From Rana temporaria (Eukaryota > Chordata > Amphibia > Anura > Ranidae), in the NCBI RefSeq assembly GCF_905171775.1, contig NC_053496.1, forward strand, positions 182,803,759 to 182,867,758: 64,000 nt of DNA, given 5' to 3'. The notes under the pieces were generated by a model, which saw only the letters and a program-made list of their open reading frames with translations, was not told the DNA's origin and made no database searches. The first letter of the stretch is position 1. Each line of letters starts with the position of its first letter. Of this stretch, positions 22,548-32,853 are shown piece after piece. The position numbers were made by a program, and so were the translations under genes.

Positions 22548-22645
22548 CTGATACAGTTTAATGTAGTTGTGACCATCCTGTGTGGAATCCCGGGAATACA
22601 GAGGACGGGGACATCTCTCTGGTGGGTTCCCATTACTGGATCCAT
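22548..22645 (-). CDS. Gene 2: cassette exon after KRAB
   Basis: 98 bp after cctacag. Starts in phase 1 (completing a codon with the KRAB exon) and encodes DGSSNGNPPERCPRPLYSRD. It ends KLYQ at a gtaggt donor. Confidence 0.78.
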
Positions 22646-22797
22646 CTGTAGGAAACACACACACACTGACTGAATAAATTGTTTCTATGTGTTTATCAGA
22701 TGATGGGGGATCTAGGTGGAGCCTCCGTACTGCTCTCTCCTTTACAATAATGTGCACCACCCTACAGTTTGGGCCCCACTGTTAGCAGGGAATACAG

Positions 22798-22841
22798 AGG
22801 ACGGGGACATCTCTCTGGTGGGTTCCCATTACTGGATCCAT
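22798..22841 (-). pseudogene. Gene 2: truncated duplicate of the cassette exon
   Basis: A second copy of the acceptor and first 44 bases of the 22548-22645 exon, with its intron. The 3' half and donor are missing. It arose by a tandem duplication of about 160 bp (22592-22757 versus 22798-22957). Normal splicing should skip it. Confidence 0.75.
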
Positions 22842-22957
22842 CTGTAGGAAACACACACACTGACTGAATACATTGTTTCTATGTGTTTATCAGATGATGG
22901 GGGATCTAGGTGGAGCCTCCGTACTGCTCTCTCCTTTACAATAAAGTCTCCTCTTAC

Positions 22958-23081
22958 CCGGTGATGTGAGGGGCGGCTGATTGTCCATCATGACGTCCTT
23001 GTAGAGATCCTTGTGTCCTTCTAAATACTCCCACTCCTCCATGGAGAAATAGACAGTGACATCCTGACACCTTATAGGAAC
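22958..23081 (-). CDS. Gene 2: KRAB-A box exon
   Basis: 124 bp between gtgtcag and gtaagag. Encodes VPIRCQDVTVYFSMEEWEYL then EGHKDLYKDVMMDNQPPLTS. It matches the KRAB A-box pattern (DV.VYFS.EEWE.L...DLY.DVM), the domain that in tetrapods recruits TRIM28-type corepressors. The residue set is complete. Phase 0 in, phase 1 out. Identical at protein level in genes 3 and 5. Confidence 0.88.
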
Positions 23082-23169
23082 CTGACACACACAATGATAC
23101 AGTCACCATCCAGACACATCCCTTGTCTGTTACTGGATAATGTCCCAGAATTCCCAGAATCCTCCTCAC

Positions 23170-23304
23170 CTCTCCTGTCAGCAGCTCCATCATCTTCTTG
23201 GTGACTTCTAGAATCTTCTCCATGTTGTGTCTCTCAGGTTTTAGGGAGTCACATGGAGGCACTGTGATGGTCATATGATCACCTGACTTCACAAGAGGAA
23301 ATCT
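23170..23304 (-). CDS. Gene 2: N-terminal helical exon 2
   Basis: 135 bp (45 codons, phase 0). Begins RFPLVKSGDHMTITVPPCDS and ends NMEKILEVTKKMMELLTGE at a GAG|GTGAGG donor. The last 19 residues resemble the end of exon 1. Confidence 0.82.
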
Positions 23305-23339
23305 CTGTATTGGAGAACCAATAGGAATATCATGTTAGA

Positions 23340-23650
23340 ATCCCAGAATCCTCCTCACCTCTCCGGTCAGGTCTGTGTATTATTAATAGAGATAAGAGTG
23401 ATGTCATGTGACCTCCCAGAATCCTCCTCACCTCTCCGGTCAGGTCTGTGTTTTATTAATAGAGATAAGAGTGATGTCATGTGACCTCCCAGAATCCTCC
23501 TCACCTCTCCGGTCAGGTCTGTGTTTTATTAATAGAGATAAGAGTGATGTCATGTGACCTCCCAGAATCCTCCTCACCTCTCCGGTCAGGTCTGTGTTTT
23601 ATTAATAGAGATAAGAGTGATGTCATGTCACCTCCCAGAATCCTCCTCAC
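23340..23650 (-). repeat. Array of 73-bp units carrying exon-1 donor copies (gene 2)
   Basis: Four units beyond the exon end repeat the last bases of exon 1 (CTGACCGGAGAG) plus GTGAGGAGGATTCTGG and downstream intron. Each gives a consensus-like GAG|GTGAGG donor on the minus strand. Homologous arrays are in genes 3, 5 and 6. Confidence 0.88.
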
Positions 23651-23751
23651 CTCTCCGGTCAGCAGATAGATGATCTCCAGGGTGAAGTTTAGTATCTTCT
23701 CAGTCATGTGACGCTGGTCCTCCTCCATCCTCATTGATGTGGTCATGTGAA
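23651..23751 (-). CDS. Gene 2: first coding exon
   Basis: ATG at 23746 (minus) begins MTTSMRMEEDQRHMTEKIL and ends LEIIYLLTGE at a GAG|GTGAGG donor, 32 codons. A ctacag acceptor precedes base 23751. The start was chosen because it is the first ATG in the exon and the frame continues through all later exons. Confidence 0.75.
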
Positions 23752-23799
23752 CTGTAGATGGATAGCAGAGAATGTTGGTTAATGTGAGGGAAGATGTTA

Positions 23800-24320
23800 T
23801 GCTCAGTACATACATTTGGAATTTCCGATAGAAAAAGTATGATGGAATTTTTTCTTCGGATATTCCGAACGTGTGTATGCCCCATCTGACTTTTTCCTTC
23901 GGAAATTCCGACGGATTTAAAAAGAGAACATTCCGTTCGTCTGTATGAAACTCCGACGGAGAAAAAAACACGCTTTCTCTGAAACAATTTGACGCATGCT
24001 CGGAAGCATTGAACTTGTACGTCACCGCGTTTTGTACGGTCGGAATTTGGTGTGTCCGTGTGTACGCAAGACAGCTTGAGCGGAATTCTGTCGGAAAAAT
24101 CCGTCTGAGTTTATCTTGTCAGAGAAAACGGTTGTGTGACTGTAGAGACACATTTAAGCCCCGTACACACGGTCGGACTTTTGCCCAACCAACTTCAAAA
24201 TCCGGCACTTTTCGTATTTGTTCCGACCGTGTGTACGTTCCATCGGACCAACTTTTTTGGCTTTCATCGGACAAAAAGTTGGGTCTGCGAACGGACCAAC
24301 TTTCTGGATGACTCTGTCCA
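23800..24320. mobile_element. Relict TIR-type MITEs in gene 2 intron 1
   Basis: Contains TTGGAATTTCCGATAG-like and CCCCGTACACACGGTCGG (24161) / GACCGTGTGTACGTTCC (24223) ends of the frog GTACACACG MITE group. Complete boundaries are not resolvable. Confidence 0.4.
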
Positions 24321-25089
24321 TTCACAGAACTGAAACATCGTAAACTGTGATTACAATGTTTCAGTTTATGAATGAAGAGAAGACACTGTCTTCTCTCCTT
24401 TCATTTTCAGCGCAGTTGAAAGCCGAGCATCGGACAATGTCTGCCTGGCTGTGATTAGCGCAGCGCGGGTGCCGACTTCCTAGCGGGCTCTGCACGTGTT
24501 CTATGCGAACATGTCGGAGCTCATCCTTACTCCCGACCAACAACTCCCTTCCAGTGGGCTGGATCTGAGCTTATATGTGAGGCCTGCCCCCTGCCATTTC
24601 CAGTTGGAGATTGGTCAGGGCTCCTCACATAAGACCCCTGTCATTCCAGTCCTGTGCCCTGCCCCTCTTCCAGAACATTCTCCCTGGAAGCAGGGGAGGC
24701 GCCCCAGAACTAAAGCACAGGTGGTCACACCCACTGGTACACTAACCACTCCCTACCCCCCTAGATCAAAACAAGCCTGAAGCATAGGCCTGCCTAAATT
24801 TACCTGCGTTGGCAGTTTACCTCACAAAAATCCACACTCTAGCACCTACCAATGGTAGAGGGTGCTACAAAAGAAAAAAAGAAAATTCTCATTATTCAAA
24901 TCCCCATCGTCAATCATGTCATCCAGCACTGTAGATCCATCCGCAACATCAATCATGATGAATGGTGTCCTGACACTGAAGAGGTTAATATATATATAAA
25001 TACTGTATGTGTGTGTAGTCGTATTTGCTGTGATAGAAAATGATGTAATGGAGGTTGCTTAGTATAAATATAAAACAATATCTTATTAC
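24321..25089. other. Gene 2 intron 1, remainder
   Basis: No coding, RNA or repeat signature was resolved, apart from an AT dinucleotide stretch near 24990. Confidence 0.35.
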
Positions 25090-25376
25090 CTCCTCTGCTG
25101 CCAGTTCCAGTGAAGTCTCCTCTCTTCTTACTCCCGACTCACCTCTAACCCGGAACTTCCTATTTATACCTGACATCACTTCCTATCTTCCATAGAGACT
25201 TCCTGTCTGGGCAGTAGTGAGATCACCATTTAGTGGAACTCGGAGGAACTGCAGCCCCGAGAAACGTCTCGTAGTGTGAACTCGGCCTTGTGCTGTGTGT
25301 GTATGTATTGTATATCCTTATAGATGGGTCATCTCCACTCCCACCAAGGGGGAGAGAAATATATTACTGCCTAGTC
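25090..25376 (-). promoter_or_regulatory. Gene 2: promoter and non-coding first exon
   Basis: A block shared by genes 2-6. The exon ends at 25090 with a GAG|GTAATAAG donor (minus). Upstream it carries clustered GGAAGT words (ACAGGAAGTCTC, ATAGGAAGTGATGTCAG, ATAGGAAGTTCC), which resemble ETS sites, and a GATGTCA CRE-like half site. Conservation across all paralogues supports a promoter/5' UTR role. Confidence 0.65.
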
Positions 25377-25489
25377 TATGTGATGGGTTTAATGATAGGG
25401 AGGCCTCTTCTTCACAACCTTAGCCTGGTGGTTGTGGGCAGGGCAGGACTTAGGGTGGTGGGGGGCCCCCTGGGCTTGAGTGCTGATTG

Positions 25490-25800
25490 AGGGGCCCTCT
25501 GGAGCCGAGAAGTGGGGGGGGGTCGAAGTTGTTGCGTGGGGGGGGGGGGGCTGGGGGTGCCGCCGAGATCGAAGCTGATCTAAGTTGTTGGGTGTGGGGG
25601 CTGCCACCGATCCGTCCGAGTTGTTGAGCGGGGGGGCCACCGATCGGAGCTGACCAAAGTTGTTGCGCGGTTGGGGGGGGGCGCCGATCAGAGTTGTTGA
25701 GCGGGGGGGGGGGGGGGTCGCCGATTGATCAAAGTTGTTGAGGGGGGGCGCCGATCGTAGCTGTTGAGCGGGGGGGGGGGGGGTGAACCACGGTCACTGC
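25490..25800. repeat. G-rich degenerate tandem repeat
   Basis: Irregular units of GCCGATC(A/G)GAGTTGTTGAGCGG followed by runs of up to 13 G. It could form G-quadruplexes. No coding potential. Confidence 0.7.
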
Positions 25801-25949
25801 ACCATATTACACCTTTTTTTTCACCTGCCTCCTGGGCCGGGCCTGGAGGAATTTTTTATTCCTGGCCATTGTATTAATGGCCACCTTTCACTCTCCTCTC
25901 CACTTCCTTCTCCCCCACTTTCCTTTTATTTATCACTTTTTGTGTTTGT

Positions 25950-26325
25950 ACACGCGTGACTGGTATGGTGTAGATCCTCAGGCCTGCCCTGAAAGTCTTG
26001 GGAGTGGGTGGACATGGCCTTCTGGCTTAGTTCGCCCTCTCTGATGGGGTCTTCCTTTGGGGGACTTGGGTGGATCTGTTTCGGCAGACCCTCCAGAGAA
26101 AGGGGTCCGTCTGGTTTCGGCCAGATGGACCAAGGGTAAAGTACCCTTGTCCCCGTCTGGAGCCTAACACCCCGGGGGGTTCAGGGCAAGACCCTCAAAT
26201 TTTAGAGGGCTTGTTTACACTTGTTGCATGTTTTTGTGTCACCTCTTCATGTGTGTGAACTTTTTTTTGGCACCAAAGTTTTTGAGTGTGTTTTACACGC
26301 CATGGGCTTTCAAAAAATAAAAAAT
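25950..26325 (+). mobile_element. A-tailed retroposon, copy 1
   Basis: Shares GGCCTTCTGGCTTAGTTCGC, TTTCGGCAGACCCTCCAG and a CATGGGCTTTCAAAAAATAA 3' end with copies at 26930-27312 (+) and 48568-48840 (-). The A-rich tail suggests retroposition; the family is not identified. Confidence 0.6.
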
Positions 26326-26334
26326 CCCGAGATC

Positions 26335-26645
26335 CCAGGATTCGTCTTGGGATAGTACTGATTCCATTCTAACTCACCCGTCCCATTGTCTAGATATTAA
26401 ACATGCTCTCAATGACTATCTCATGCAGATATTTCCCCTCTCACTCTTTGGGAAGCCCATAAGCCTGTATTTGCTCATCCGGCAAGCATCATTTCTCAAA
26501 CGCGTGCGTAAGCTCCTTCACCGAAAAAGCTTGATACAGCCTGCTTAGAATTCGACCTGTTTCTCACTGACTCTGCAGAAAAATTAATACGTAAATCACA
26601 ACACAGTTATTACCTCAAAGCAAACAAACCAGATACCCTATTAGC
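26335..26645 (+). mobile_element. L1/Tx1-like LINE ORF2 fragment, part 1
   Basis: Broken translation shows ..ILTHPSHCLDIKHALNDY.. and later pieces typical of the endonuclease-RT linker of L1-type ORF2. Stops interrupt it. It seems to continue at 27312-27620 after inserted DNA. Confidence 0.45.
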
Positions 26646-26820
26646 TCGAACCTTAAAGGGGTTTTAAAGGTGCAATTTTTTCCCCTAAATAGCTTCCTTT
26701 ACCTTAGTGCAGTCCTCCTTCACTTACCTCCTCCTTCCATGTTGCTTTTTTAATGTCCTTATTTCTTCTGACAAATCCTCACTTCCTGTTCTTCTGTCTG
26801 TAACTCCACACAGTAATGCA
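26646..26820. mobile_element. Half of the 14.2-kb palindromic element
   Basis: AAAGGTGCAATTTTTTCCCC, TAGCTTCCTTTACCTTAGTG and TCCTTATTTCTTCTGA match 14246-14680 in inverted order. Confidence 0.55.
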
Positions 26821-26929
26821 CAATGCCCACTTTTCACTTCTCCCACCTTCCTTCTGCTTACTTTCCATTTATTTACCCCCCCTGTGTTGTGACTTTTTTG
26901 TTGGTTGTTACACGTTTGTCACTGTGTGA

Positions 26930-27312
26930 TCAGTAGGGTGTGGGTCCTCGGGCCTACCTTGAACGTCTTGGGAGTGGGGGGATATGGCCTTCTGGCTTAG
27001 TTCGCCCTCTCTTGTGGGGTCTCCCTTTTGGGGGAGCCCCACCGAGTACTTGGGTGGGTCAGTTTCGGCAGACCCTCCAGGGAAAGGGGGCCGTCTGGTC
27101 TCGACCAGATGGACCTAGTGAGTACCTCAGTCCCTGTCAGGAGCTTAATGCCCCGGGGCATCAGGGTAAGGTCCTTCCTAGTGGAGGACAGTGTAACACC
27201 CGTTGCACGTTTTGTGCCACTCTTTATGTGTGTGCACGTTTTGTTTTGGCACCGGGTGGAGTTTTTGGGTGTGTTTCACACTCCATAGGCTTTAAAAAAA
27301 AAAAAAAAAATC
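26930..27312 (+). mobile_element. A-tailed retroposon, copy 2
   Basis: About 80 percent similar by eye to 25950-26325, and ends in a long A run at 27294-27310. Inserted between the two LINE fragments. Confidence 0.6.
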
Positions 27313-27640
27313 TCTGCAACAGAAGTCATCGCGGCTATTAAGGCTTTAAAACATAATAAAACGTCCCGGCCAAGATGGATTTTCTGCTTCCTACTTCAAG
27401 AAAGCTTCTGATATATTATCTCCTATCCCAATGATGGCGAACCTTGGCACCCCAGATGTTTTGGAACTACATTCCCCATGATGCTCATGAAGTGTAGTTG
27501 AGCGTCATGGGAAATGTAGTTCCAAAACATCTGGGGTGCCAAGGTTCGCCATCACTGTCCTATCCTAACTAAGGCCTTCAATACGTTGTTGAGGGGACAC
27601 TCTTTTCGTTCAGAATCCTTAACCTCTTAAGGACCCTCTA
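27312..27640 (+). mobile_element. L1/Tx1-like LINE ORF2 fragment, part 2
   Basis: EVIAAIKALKHNKTS..W resembles the RT domain 1 motif (AI..LK..K.PG.DG) of L1-type elements. It is interrupted by the hAT element at 27429-27557. Confidence 0.5.
27429..27557. mobile_element. 129-bp hairpin hAT MITE, TSD TCCTATCC
   Basis: A near-perfect palindrome, GATGGCGAACCTTGGCAC to GTGCCAAGGTTCGCCATC. TCCTATCC at 27421-27428 is repeated at 27558-27565. A transcript would fold into a long miRNA-like hairpin. Confidence 0.88.
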
Positions 27641-28722
27641 CCGACTATATACGTCGGCAGAATGTCACGGCTGGGCACGTACAGGTACATTGCCTTTAAA
27701 AGCCCAGCCGTGGGTCGCGGGCGCGCGCACGTGACCGGGCCTGCAGCTCCGTGACCGCGCCTGCAGAACCCGAGTATAGTTGAGATACAAGCCAAAGGTC
27801 AGTAACGAATGGTGAAGATAAGGACAGCTGCAGGTACGCAGATGGGCAAGATATCAGCTGGAGAGAGCACAATAATCTGGTAAAAAAGAAGTGCAGAGAC
27901 ATGGCTTAAATCAGGAAGTCCATGGGAGGAGCAAAGAGTTCAAAGTTCACCAGAAACATGAGACAAGGCAAGAGATTGTCCAATAAATCTGTCAGGATTC
28001 CTCCTAATAATACCAACAATTGGGCTCACTTTTCACAATTTTCTCACTGACGTCGGGACCTTTTCTACACACAGTGGCCACAGTCTGGCCCCCCTAAAGT
28101 CTGAAGGACAGTAAACTAGCCCTTTGATTAGAAAGTTTGGAGACCCCTGGCATTCCGACTCCGATTGTTGTGAAGCGATTATCCCTTGTGAGACCTCTAT
28201 GCCCGGCCTGTATAAGATATAATCACTGAGGACAATCCTCATCAGATAGCTTGAGCTCACCAATACCATTGCCATCTACAGAGGTGCTTTTATTCTGAAC
28301 ATCAGATTACAGCAGATGACAGGATACAACAGATGAATAGATTGTGGTATTATGCGGTCAAAAGATGATATTGTCTGTAGCTTACTTTGCAGAATACATG
28401 TGTCCTGCTACATGTGGCCTATTAGCTGCCTCCATTACACAGGAAGTACAATCACAGGATAAAGGGGTGGAGCATTACATACAAAGGAAGTGTGTCATAA
28501 CATCAGGGAAAAGACATAGAAAAAGCAAGTGCATTACCACAAAAGGTCACTAGATGGCAGCATGTGAACTAAATATAAACGTCCATAGTAAATGGTTCTG
28601 GGAAACAACCTATATAAATTCTATGCCCCATTGGGGCGGCACACCTGGTCTATACAATGTACAGGCGAACAAAAAAAAAACATACTGGTCAAAATAGAAA
28701 CGTGTGATAGTATTGTAGACTA
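27620..28722. other. Intergenic DNA with a TTAACC-type repeat piece
   Basis: The first part (to about 27780) belongs to the TTAACCACTTAAG family (AGGACCCTCTACCGAC). The rest shows no gene, RNA or repeat boundary I can support. Confidence 0.35.
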
Positions 28723-29076
28723 ATGCCGTCTACACACGATCGGAAATTCTGACAAGAAAAGTCCGATGTGAGCTTTTGGTCGGAAATTCCGACCGTGTGT
28801 ATGCTCCATCGGGCTTTTGCTGTCGGAAATTCCGATCGTCTGCATGCAATTCCGAAAAACACACATGCTCAGAATCAAGCAGAAGAGCCAAACTGCCTAT
28901 TGAAATTCATTGATCTCGGCTCGTCGTACGTGTTATACGTCACCGTTTTCTTGACGGTCCGAATTTCCGACAAGATTTGTGTGACCGTGTGTATGCAACA
29001 CAAGTTTGAGCCGACATTCCGTCAGAAAAAATCCACGTTTTGTTTTGTCGGAATTTCCGATCGTGTGTACGCAGCA
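28723..29076. mobile_element. MITE with ATGCCGTCTACACACGATCGG ends
   Basis: The left end GCCGTCTACACACGATCGG and right end CCGATCGTGTGTACGCAGC are inverted. The interior alternates GGAAATTCCGA words. Same broad group as 3905-4330. Confidence 0.68.
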
Positions 29077-29820
29077 AAAGAGTGCAAAAAAATATATATA
29101 TTTGTCCATAGTTTATCAACACTAACATATTTCTAAAACAATAAAGGTATTAACAATTAAAATAATAGTGTTAATGCAATGCTAGAGAATAACAAAAATA
29201 AATAAAAAATACATAAAAAAAATAAAATATTAGTTAGAACTAGGGTTTTCCCAATACTACTTTTTAAAGGCCGAGTACAAGTACCGATACTTTTTTTTCA
29301 AGTACTCGCCGATACCGATACTTTTTTTTTATGTCATGTGTCAGTATTTTTCTTTATTTTACAATTTTAATTTTTTACAATTTTTTTTTTTTACAATGCT
29401 TTCTTGGGGGGGGGGGGGGGAGTGGATGGTGTCAGTGTGTTTTTTATTTTAATTTGTATTTTTCACAATTAATTATTTTTATTATTAGTTGCAATATTTT
29501 TTTTTCTTAGCTTTGGGGTCTTTGGTGAGATATCAGGGGTCTTAACAGACCTCTGACATCTCCCCTTTGAGACACAGAAAGGGACTGAGGACACGGATTC
29601 CCCAGTCCCTTTCTCAGCTTCACTGAAAATGAATGGACAGGAGACAGAGGCTCCTCTCCATTCATAAACTGAAGCATTGTAAACACAGGTTAGGATGTTT
29701 CAGTTATATGAATGAACAGAGTCAGTGATCACTGACTCTGTTCATTCGGAAAAGGTAGGAGCCGGGTTTAGCGGCTCCTATCGCCGCTCTCCATCCTGAC
29801 TGAGGGGGCGGAGGAGAATA
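29077..29820. other. AT-rich and low-complexity intergenic DNA
   Basis: Contains AAATAAATAAAAAAT stretches, AGTACCGATAC repeats near 29280-29325 and a 14-base G run near 29407. No gene seen. Confidence 0.4.
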
Positions 29821-30236
29821 TGGAGGGTGACACGGAGCACAGAGGGGGAGAGCAGAACGGAGGAGAACAACAGCGGCACAGAGGGGGGACACAGAGCATA
29901 GAGGGGGAGAGCAGAACAGAGGAGGACAGCAGCGGCACAGAGGGGGAACACGGAGCATGGAGGGGGAGAGCAGAACGGAGGAGGACAGCAGCGGCACAGA
30001 GGGGGAACACGGAGCATGGAGGGGGAGAGCAGAACGGAGGAGGACAGCAGCGGCACAGAGGGGGAACACGGAGCATGGAGGGGGAGAGCAGAACGGAGGA
30101 GGACAGCAGAGGCACGGAGGGGGGACACGTAGCATGGAGGGGGAGAGCAGAACGGAGGAGGATAGCAGCGGCATGGAGGGGGAGAGCAGAAAGGAGGAGG
30201 ACAGCAGCGGCATGGAGGGGGAGAGCAGCGGTTAAT
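29821..30236. repeat. 59-bp minisatellite, about 7 copies
   Basis: Unit GGAGGGGGAGAGCAGAACGG, AGGAGGACAGCAGCGGCACA, GAGGGGGAACACGGAGCAT. The period of 59 shifts the frame each unit, yet no stops arise, giving illusory long frames on both strands. Confidence 0.88.
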
Positions 30237-30747
30237 AAGGCTGAAGCGGTTAATAAGGCTCTTCTATACCTTCGTTCGGCAGTGGTGACCTTTCTAAGGA
30301 GCTGATCGCATGGGTTATAACTTGGCTTAGGAGAAACGGGATTGGGTTTTCATGGTCACAAAGGTTTGTCTCACTCATTAGTCTACTTGTTTATTGTTAT
30401 TTGTTTATTATTCAAATAAAACAATAGATAAAGGCAACGCGTTTCTGGAGAAATGCCTCATTCTTCCTTCTGATGGGGCTTCTTGAATGCTGTCCGATCT
30501 TTTTGCAATTGCAGACTGACGGCATGCTAAAAAGAACCAACAACCCATATCGTAAGTCTATTTGCTGTTCTCATTACATCACTATTCCAGCCCTGAGGAA
30601 GAAGGAGGAATTTCCTCCGAAACGCGTCGCTCTTATCTGGTATCTTTGATCGATAAATAGATTTTCGTTGCCAACAATTCCCACACTGTACGACTTCTCA
30701 CACGTATGTACAGAGACTAGATTTTTTTTTTTTTTTTTTTTAAATGC
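30237..30747. other. 3' flank of gene 3
   Basis: Holds an inverted pair of AACGCGTTTCTGGAG (about 30438) and CTCCGAAACGCGTCG (about 30615), a motif seen in vertebrate repeats, and a T run at 30721-30742. TTTATT words near 30390-30405 could give a minus-strand AATAAA. Confidence 0.4.
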
Positions 30748-31820
30748 TCACTTGGGTAAGGAATGTGACTTCTCCCCTGCGTGAGAGCTTTCATGTTTCA
30801 CAAGTTGTTGTTTGTGTTTATAACACTTCCCGCACTCCGAGCAGGAATATGGCTTCTCCTCAGTGTGAGACCTCAGATGCACAGTGAGTTGGGAATTACG
30901 CGCAAAACATTTCCCGCACTCCGGACAGGAATACGGCTTCTCCCCGGTGTGCAACCTCTGATGCAAAGAGAGGTAAGATTTTTTCACAAAACTTTTCCCG
31001 CACTCAGAGCAGGAATGTGGCTTTTCCCCCATGTGAGACCCCAGATGTTCGGAGAGATGACACTTGCGTGAAAAACGTTTCCCGCACTCAGGGCAGAAAT
31101 ACGGCTTCTCCCCTGTATGAGACCTCTGATGATTAGCCAGATGAGATGTACACGTAAAGTTTTTCCCGCACTCAGGGCAGGAATATAACCTATCCCCTGT
31201 GTGAGACATTTGATGGTTGTCAAGATCTGATTTTAATGCAAAACGTTTCCCACACTCTGAGCAGGAGTACGGCTTTTCCGTTGTATGAGACCTCTGATGC
31301 ACAGAGAGATTCGATTTATGTAAGAAACTTTTCTTGCACTTAGGACAGGAATATTGCTTCCCCCCTGTGTGCGACGTCTGATGTTCATCAAGTTCAGACT
31401 TCAGCGAAAAACATTTCCCGCACTCAGGACAGGAAAACGGCTTTGCGCCCGGGTGGGATTTCTGATGTGTGAGCAAGTCTGACTTATAAAGAAAATATTT
31501 CCCGCACTCAGGACAGGAATGAAGCTTCTCCCCCGTGTGCAATCTCTGATGTACGTTAAGATGATATTGCCATTGAAAAGATTCCCCACACTCGGTGCAG
31601 GAAAATTTCTTCTTCTCCTGAATTCCGGCACCATCCCCCACAGTACGAGGTTGCTCAGAGTCAGAGGGATTCCATGGTCTATCCACACTGTGAAGTCCTC
31701 CATCCATAGTGGAGCTCATTGTCTTTTCTCCTCCACAATCTCCTGTGATGTCCTCATCTTCCATTTTACAACCTGGAGATAAAGTGAGACGATCTTTTGA
31801 GGGTTTCTCCATGGCGTGTC
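30748..31820 (-). CDS. Gene 3: final exon, ten C2H2 zinc fingers
   Basis: Likely the DNA-binding half of a KRAB zinc-finger repressor, paralogous to gene 2. The acceptor at 31820/31821 precedes GGACACGCC-ATG. The spacer is almost identical to gene 2, then ten fingers run to HAGEKSHSLPK at the end. Contact residues (-1,2,3,6): W-Y-H-V, Y-S-D-T, L-S-E-E, H-S-N-V, L-S-D-N, C-S-H-N, R-C-H-E, K-S-Y-L, R-S-Q-V and H-Q-Q-K. They differ from gene 2 at nearly every finger although spacer and introns are nearly the same. Finger 10 has Tyr for the core Phe. Model: 34264-34368 coding, 33281-33415, 33068-33191, 32854-32951, 32555-32764, 32119-32254, 30748-31820; phases fit, about 626 residues. Confidence 0.92.
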
Positions 31821-32118
31821 CTGGAAAAATAGAAAAACATCATCAATAGATATGAGAGGGTTAGTTCACTTCCATCAAGATTCCATCTGGATCAGGTAGA
31901 TATGAGTGAGGAGATGTTCTCTGTGGAGGTCCCAACCAGCTGGGACTCTTCCCCCCATCAAAGAAACTTTGGTCCTCCTCCCAGATCACTTCTACATTTA
32001 CACAGCCTTGTCAGAAGAGCAGGAACCAATGGGGACTGGGAGGGGCATGCACAAAAGTCTAAGCCAACCACTGTGCAGTAACAGAGCAGAGATAATAGAA
32101 GAATATATTATGGGTCAC

Positions 32119-32254
32119 CTGTGCTGATCTCTGTAGGAGTGTCCTCCTCTATGAATGTCCTCGTCATTCCAGCCTCCTCCATATATTGCTGATCATCCCA
32201 CACATACGTCTCTTCTACGTCACACTCAACTTTCATGTTCATCAGATCTTCACC
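32119..32254 (-). CDS. Gene 3: acidic exon
   Basis: 136 bp, same splice signals as gene 2. Encodes GEDLMNMKVECDVEETYVWD to TPTEISTG, ending in phase 1. Confidence 0.82.
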
Positions 32255-32259
32255 CTAAA

Positions 32260-32445
32260 CCAACAGAATGGCAGAAAATAACATCTGGAATGCATATAAA
32301 CGAGAAGGAGAAGGCCTTCAAAAAAATACAAGGGGTCATCACCAGCATTCCAACTTTACAAAGAATGCAACAAGAAATGTAAGGGTGCAATCAGGGCGAC
32401 TAAGATAGAACTTGAAAGGCACATAGCGGAGGAGAGTAACATAGA
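32260..32445 (+). mobile_element. Internally deleted CR1/L2-like LINE remnant (gene 3 intron)
   Basis: The first ~170 bases match the LINE start in gene 2 (GGAATGCATATAAACG to AGCGGAGGAGAGTAA). About 1 kb of LINE body is absent, and the copy joins directly to ACATAGAAGTATTTATG. Confidence 0.8.
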
Positions 32446-32554
32446 AGTATTTATGATGTGAGATCACATAGAAAATATCATCTTGTAGAGTCCACACATC
32501 ATCTCCACATGTCAGAGTGTTCACTTTATGTTCCCGACCCTCAACTCCACCTAC

Positions 32555-32764
32555 CTGATGATGGTGGGGGATGGTATGACCTTCCTGTGTGGAATCCCAG
32601 GAATACAGAAGACGGGGGCATCTCTCTGGTGGGTTACTGTAATTAGGTAGTTCCACCATCCATCCATCCTGTTGTCCGTCAGAGAGCTCCTTCATCATGT
32701 TATACGCATTATACTCCTCTTTTATCTCTTCTTTAACATTGTTAGACTCACTCAGGTCTCCACT
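32555..32764 (-). CDS. Gene 3: long cassette exon
   Basis: 210 bp, phase 0 to 0. Starts SGDLSESNNVKEEIKEEYN, ends NPPERCPRLLYSWDSTQEGH plus TIPHHHQ at gtaggt. Same length as the 62067-62276 exon of gene 6. Confidence 0.78.
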
Positions 32765-32853
32765 CTGAATATATAATAAAAATGACATCAATGGTAACAA
32801 TGCAGATAATGTACAGATCCTAATGATACTATCAATGATTGTTCCTCATCTAC

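Noticed and set aside
27429..27557. MicroRNA precursor
   Set aside because: The hairpin is fully explained as a hAT MITE with an 8-bp target duplication. miRNA processing cannot be judged from sequence alone.
29722..30305. 163- and 161-codon frames over the 59-bp minisatellite
   Set aside because: Stop-free low-complexity sequence on both strands; no sign of a gene.
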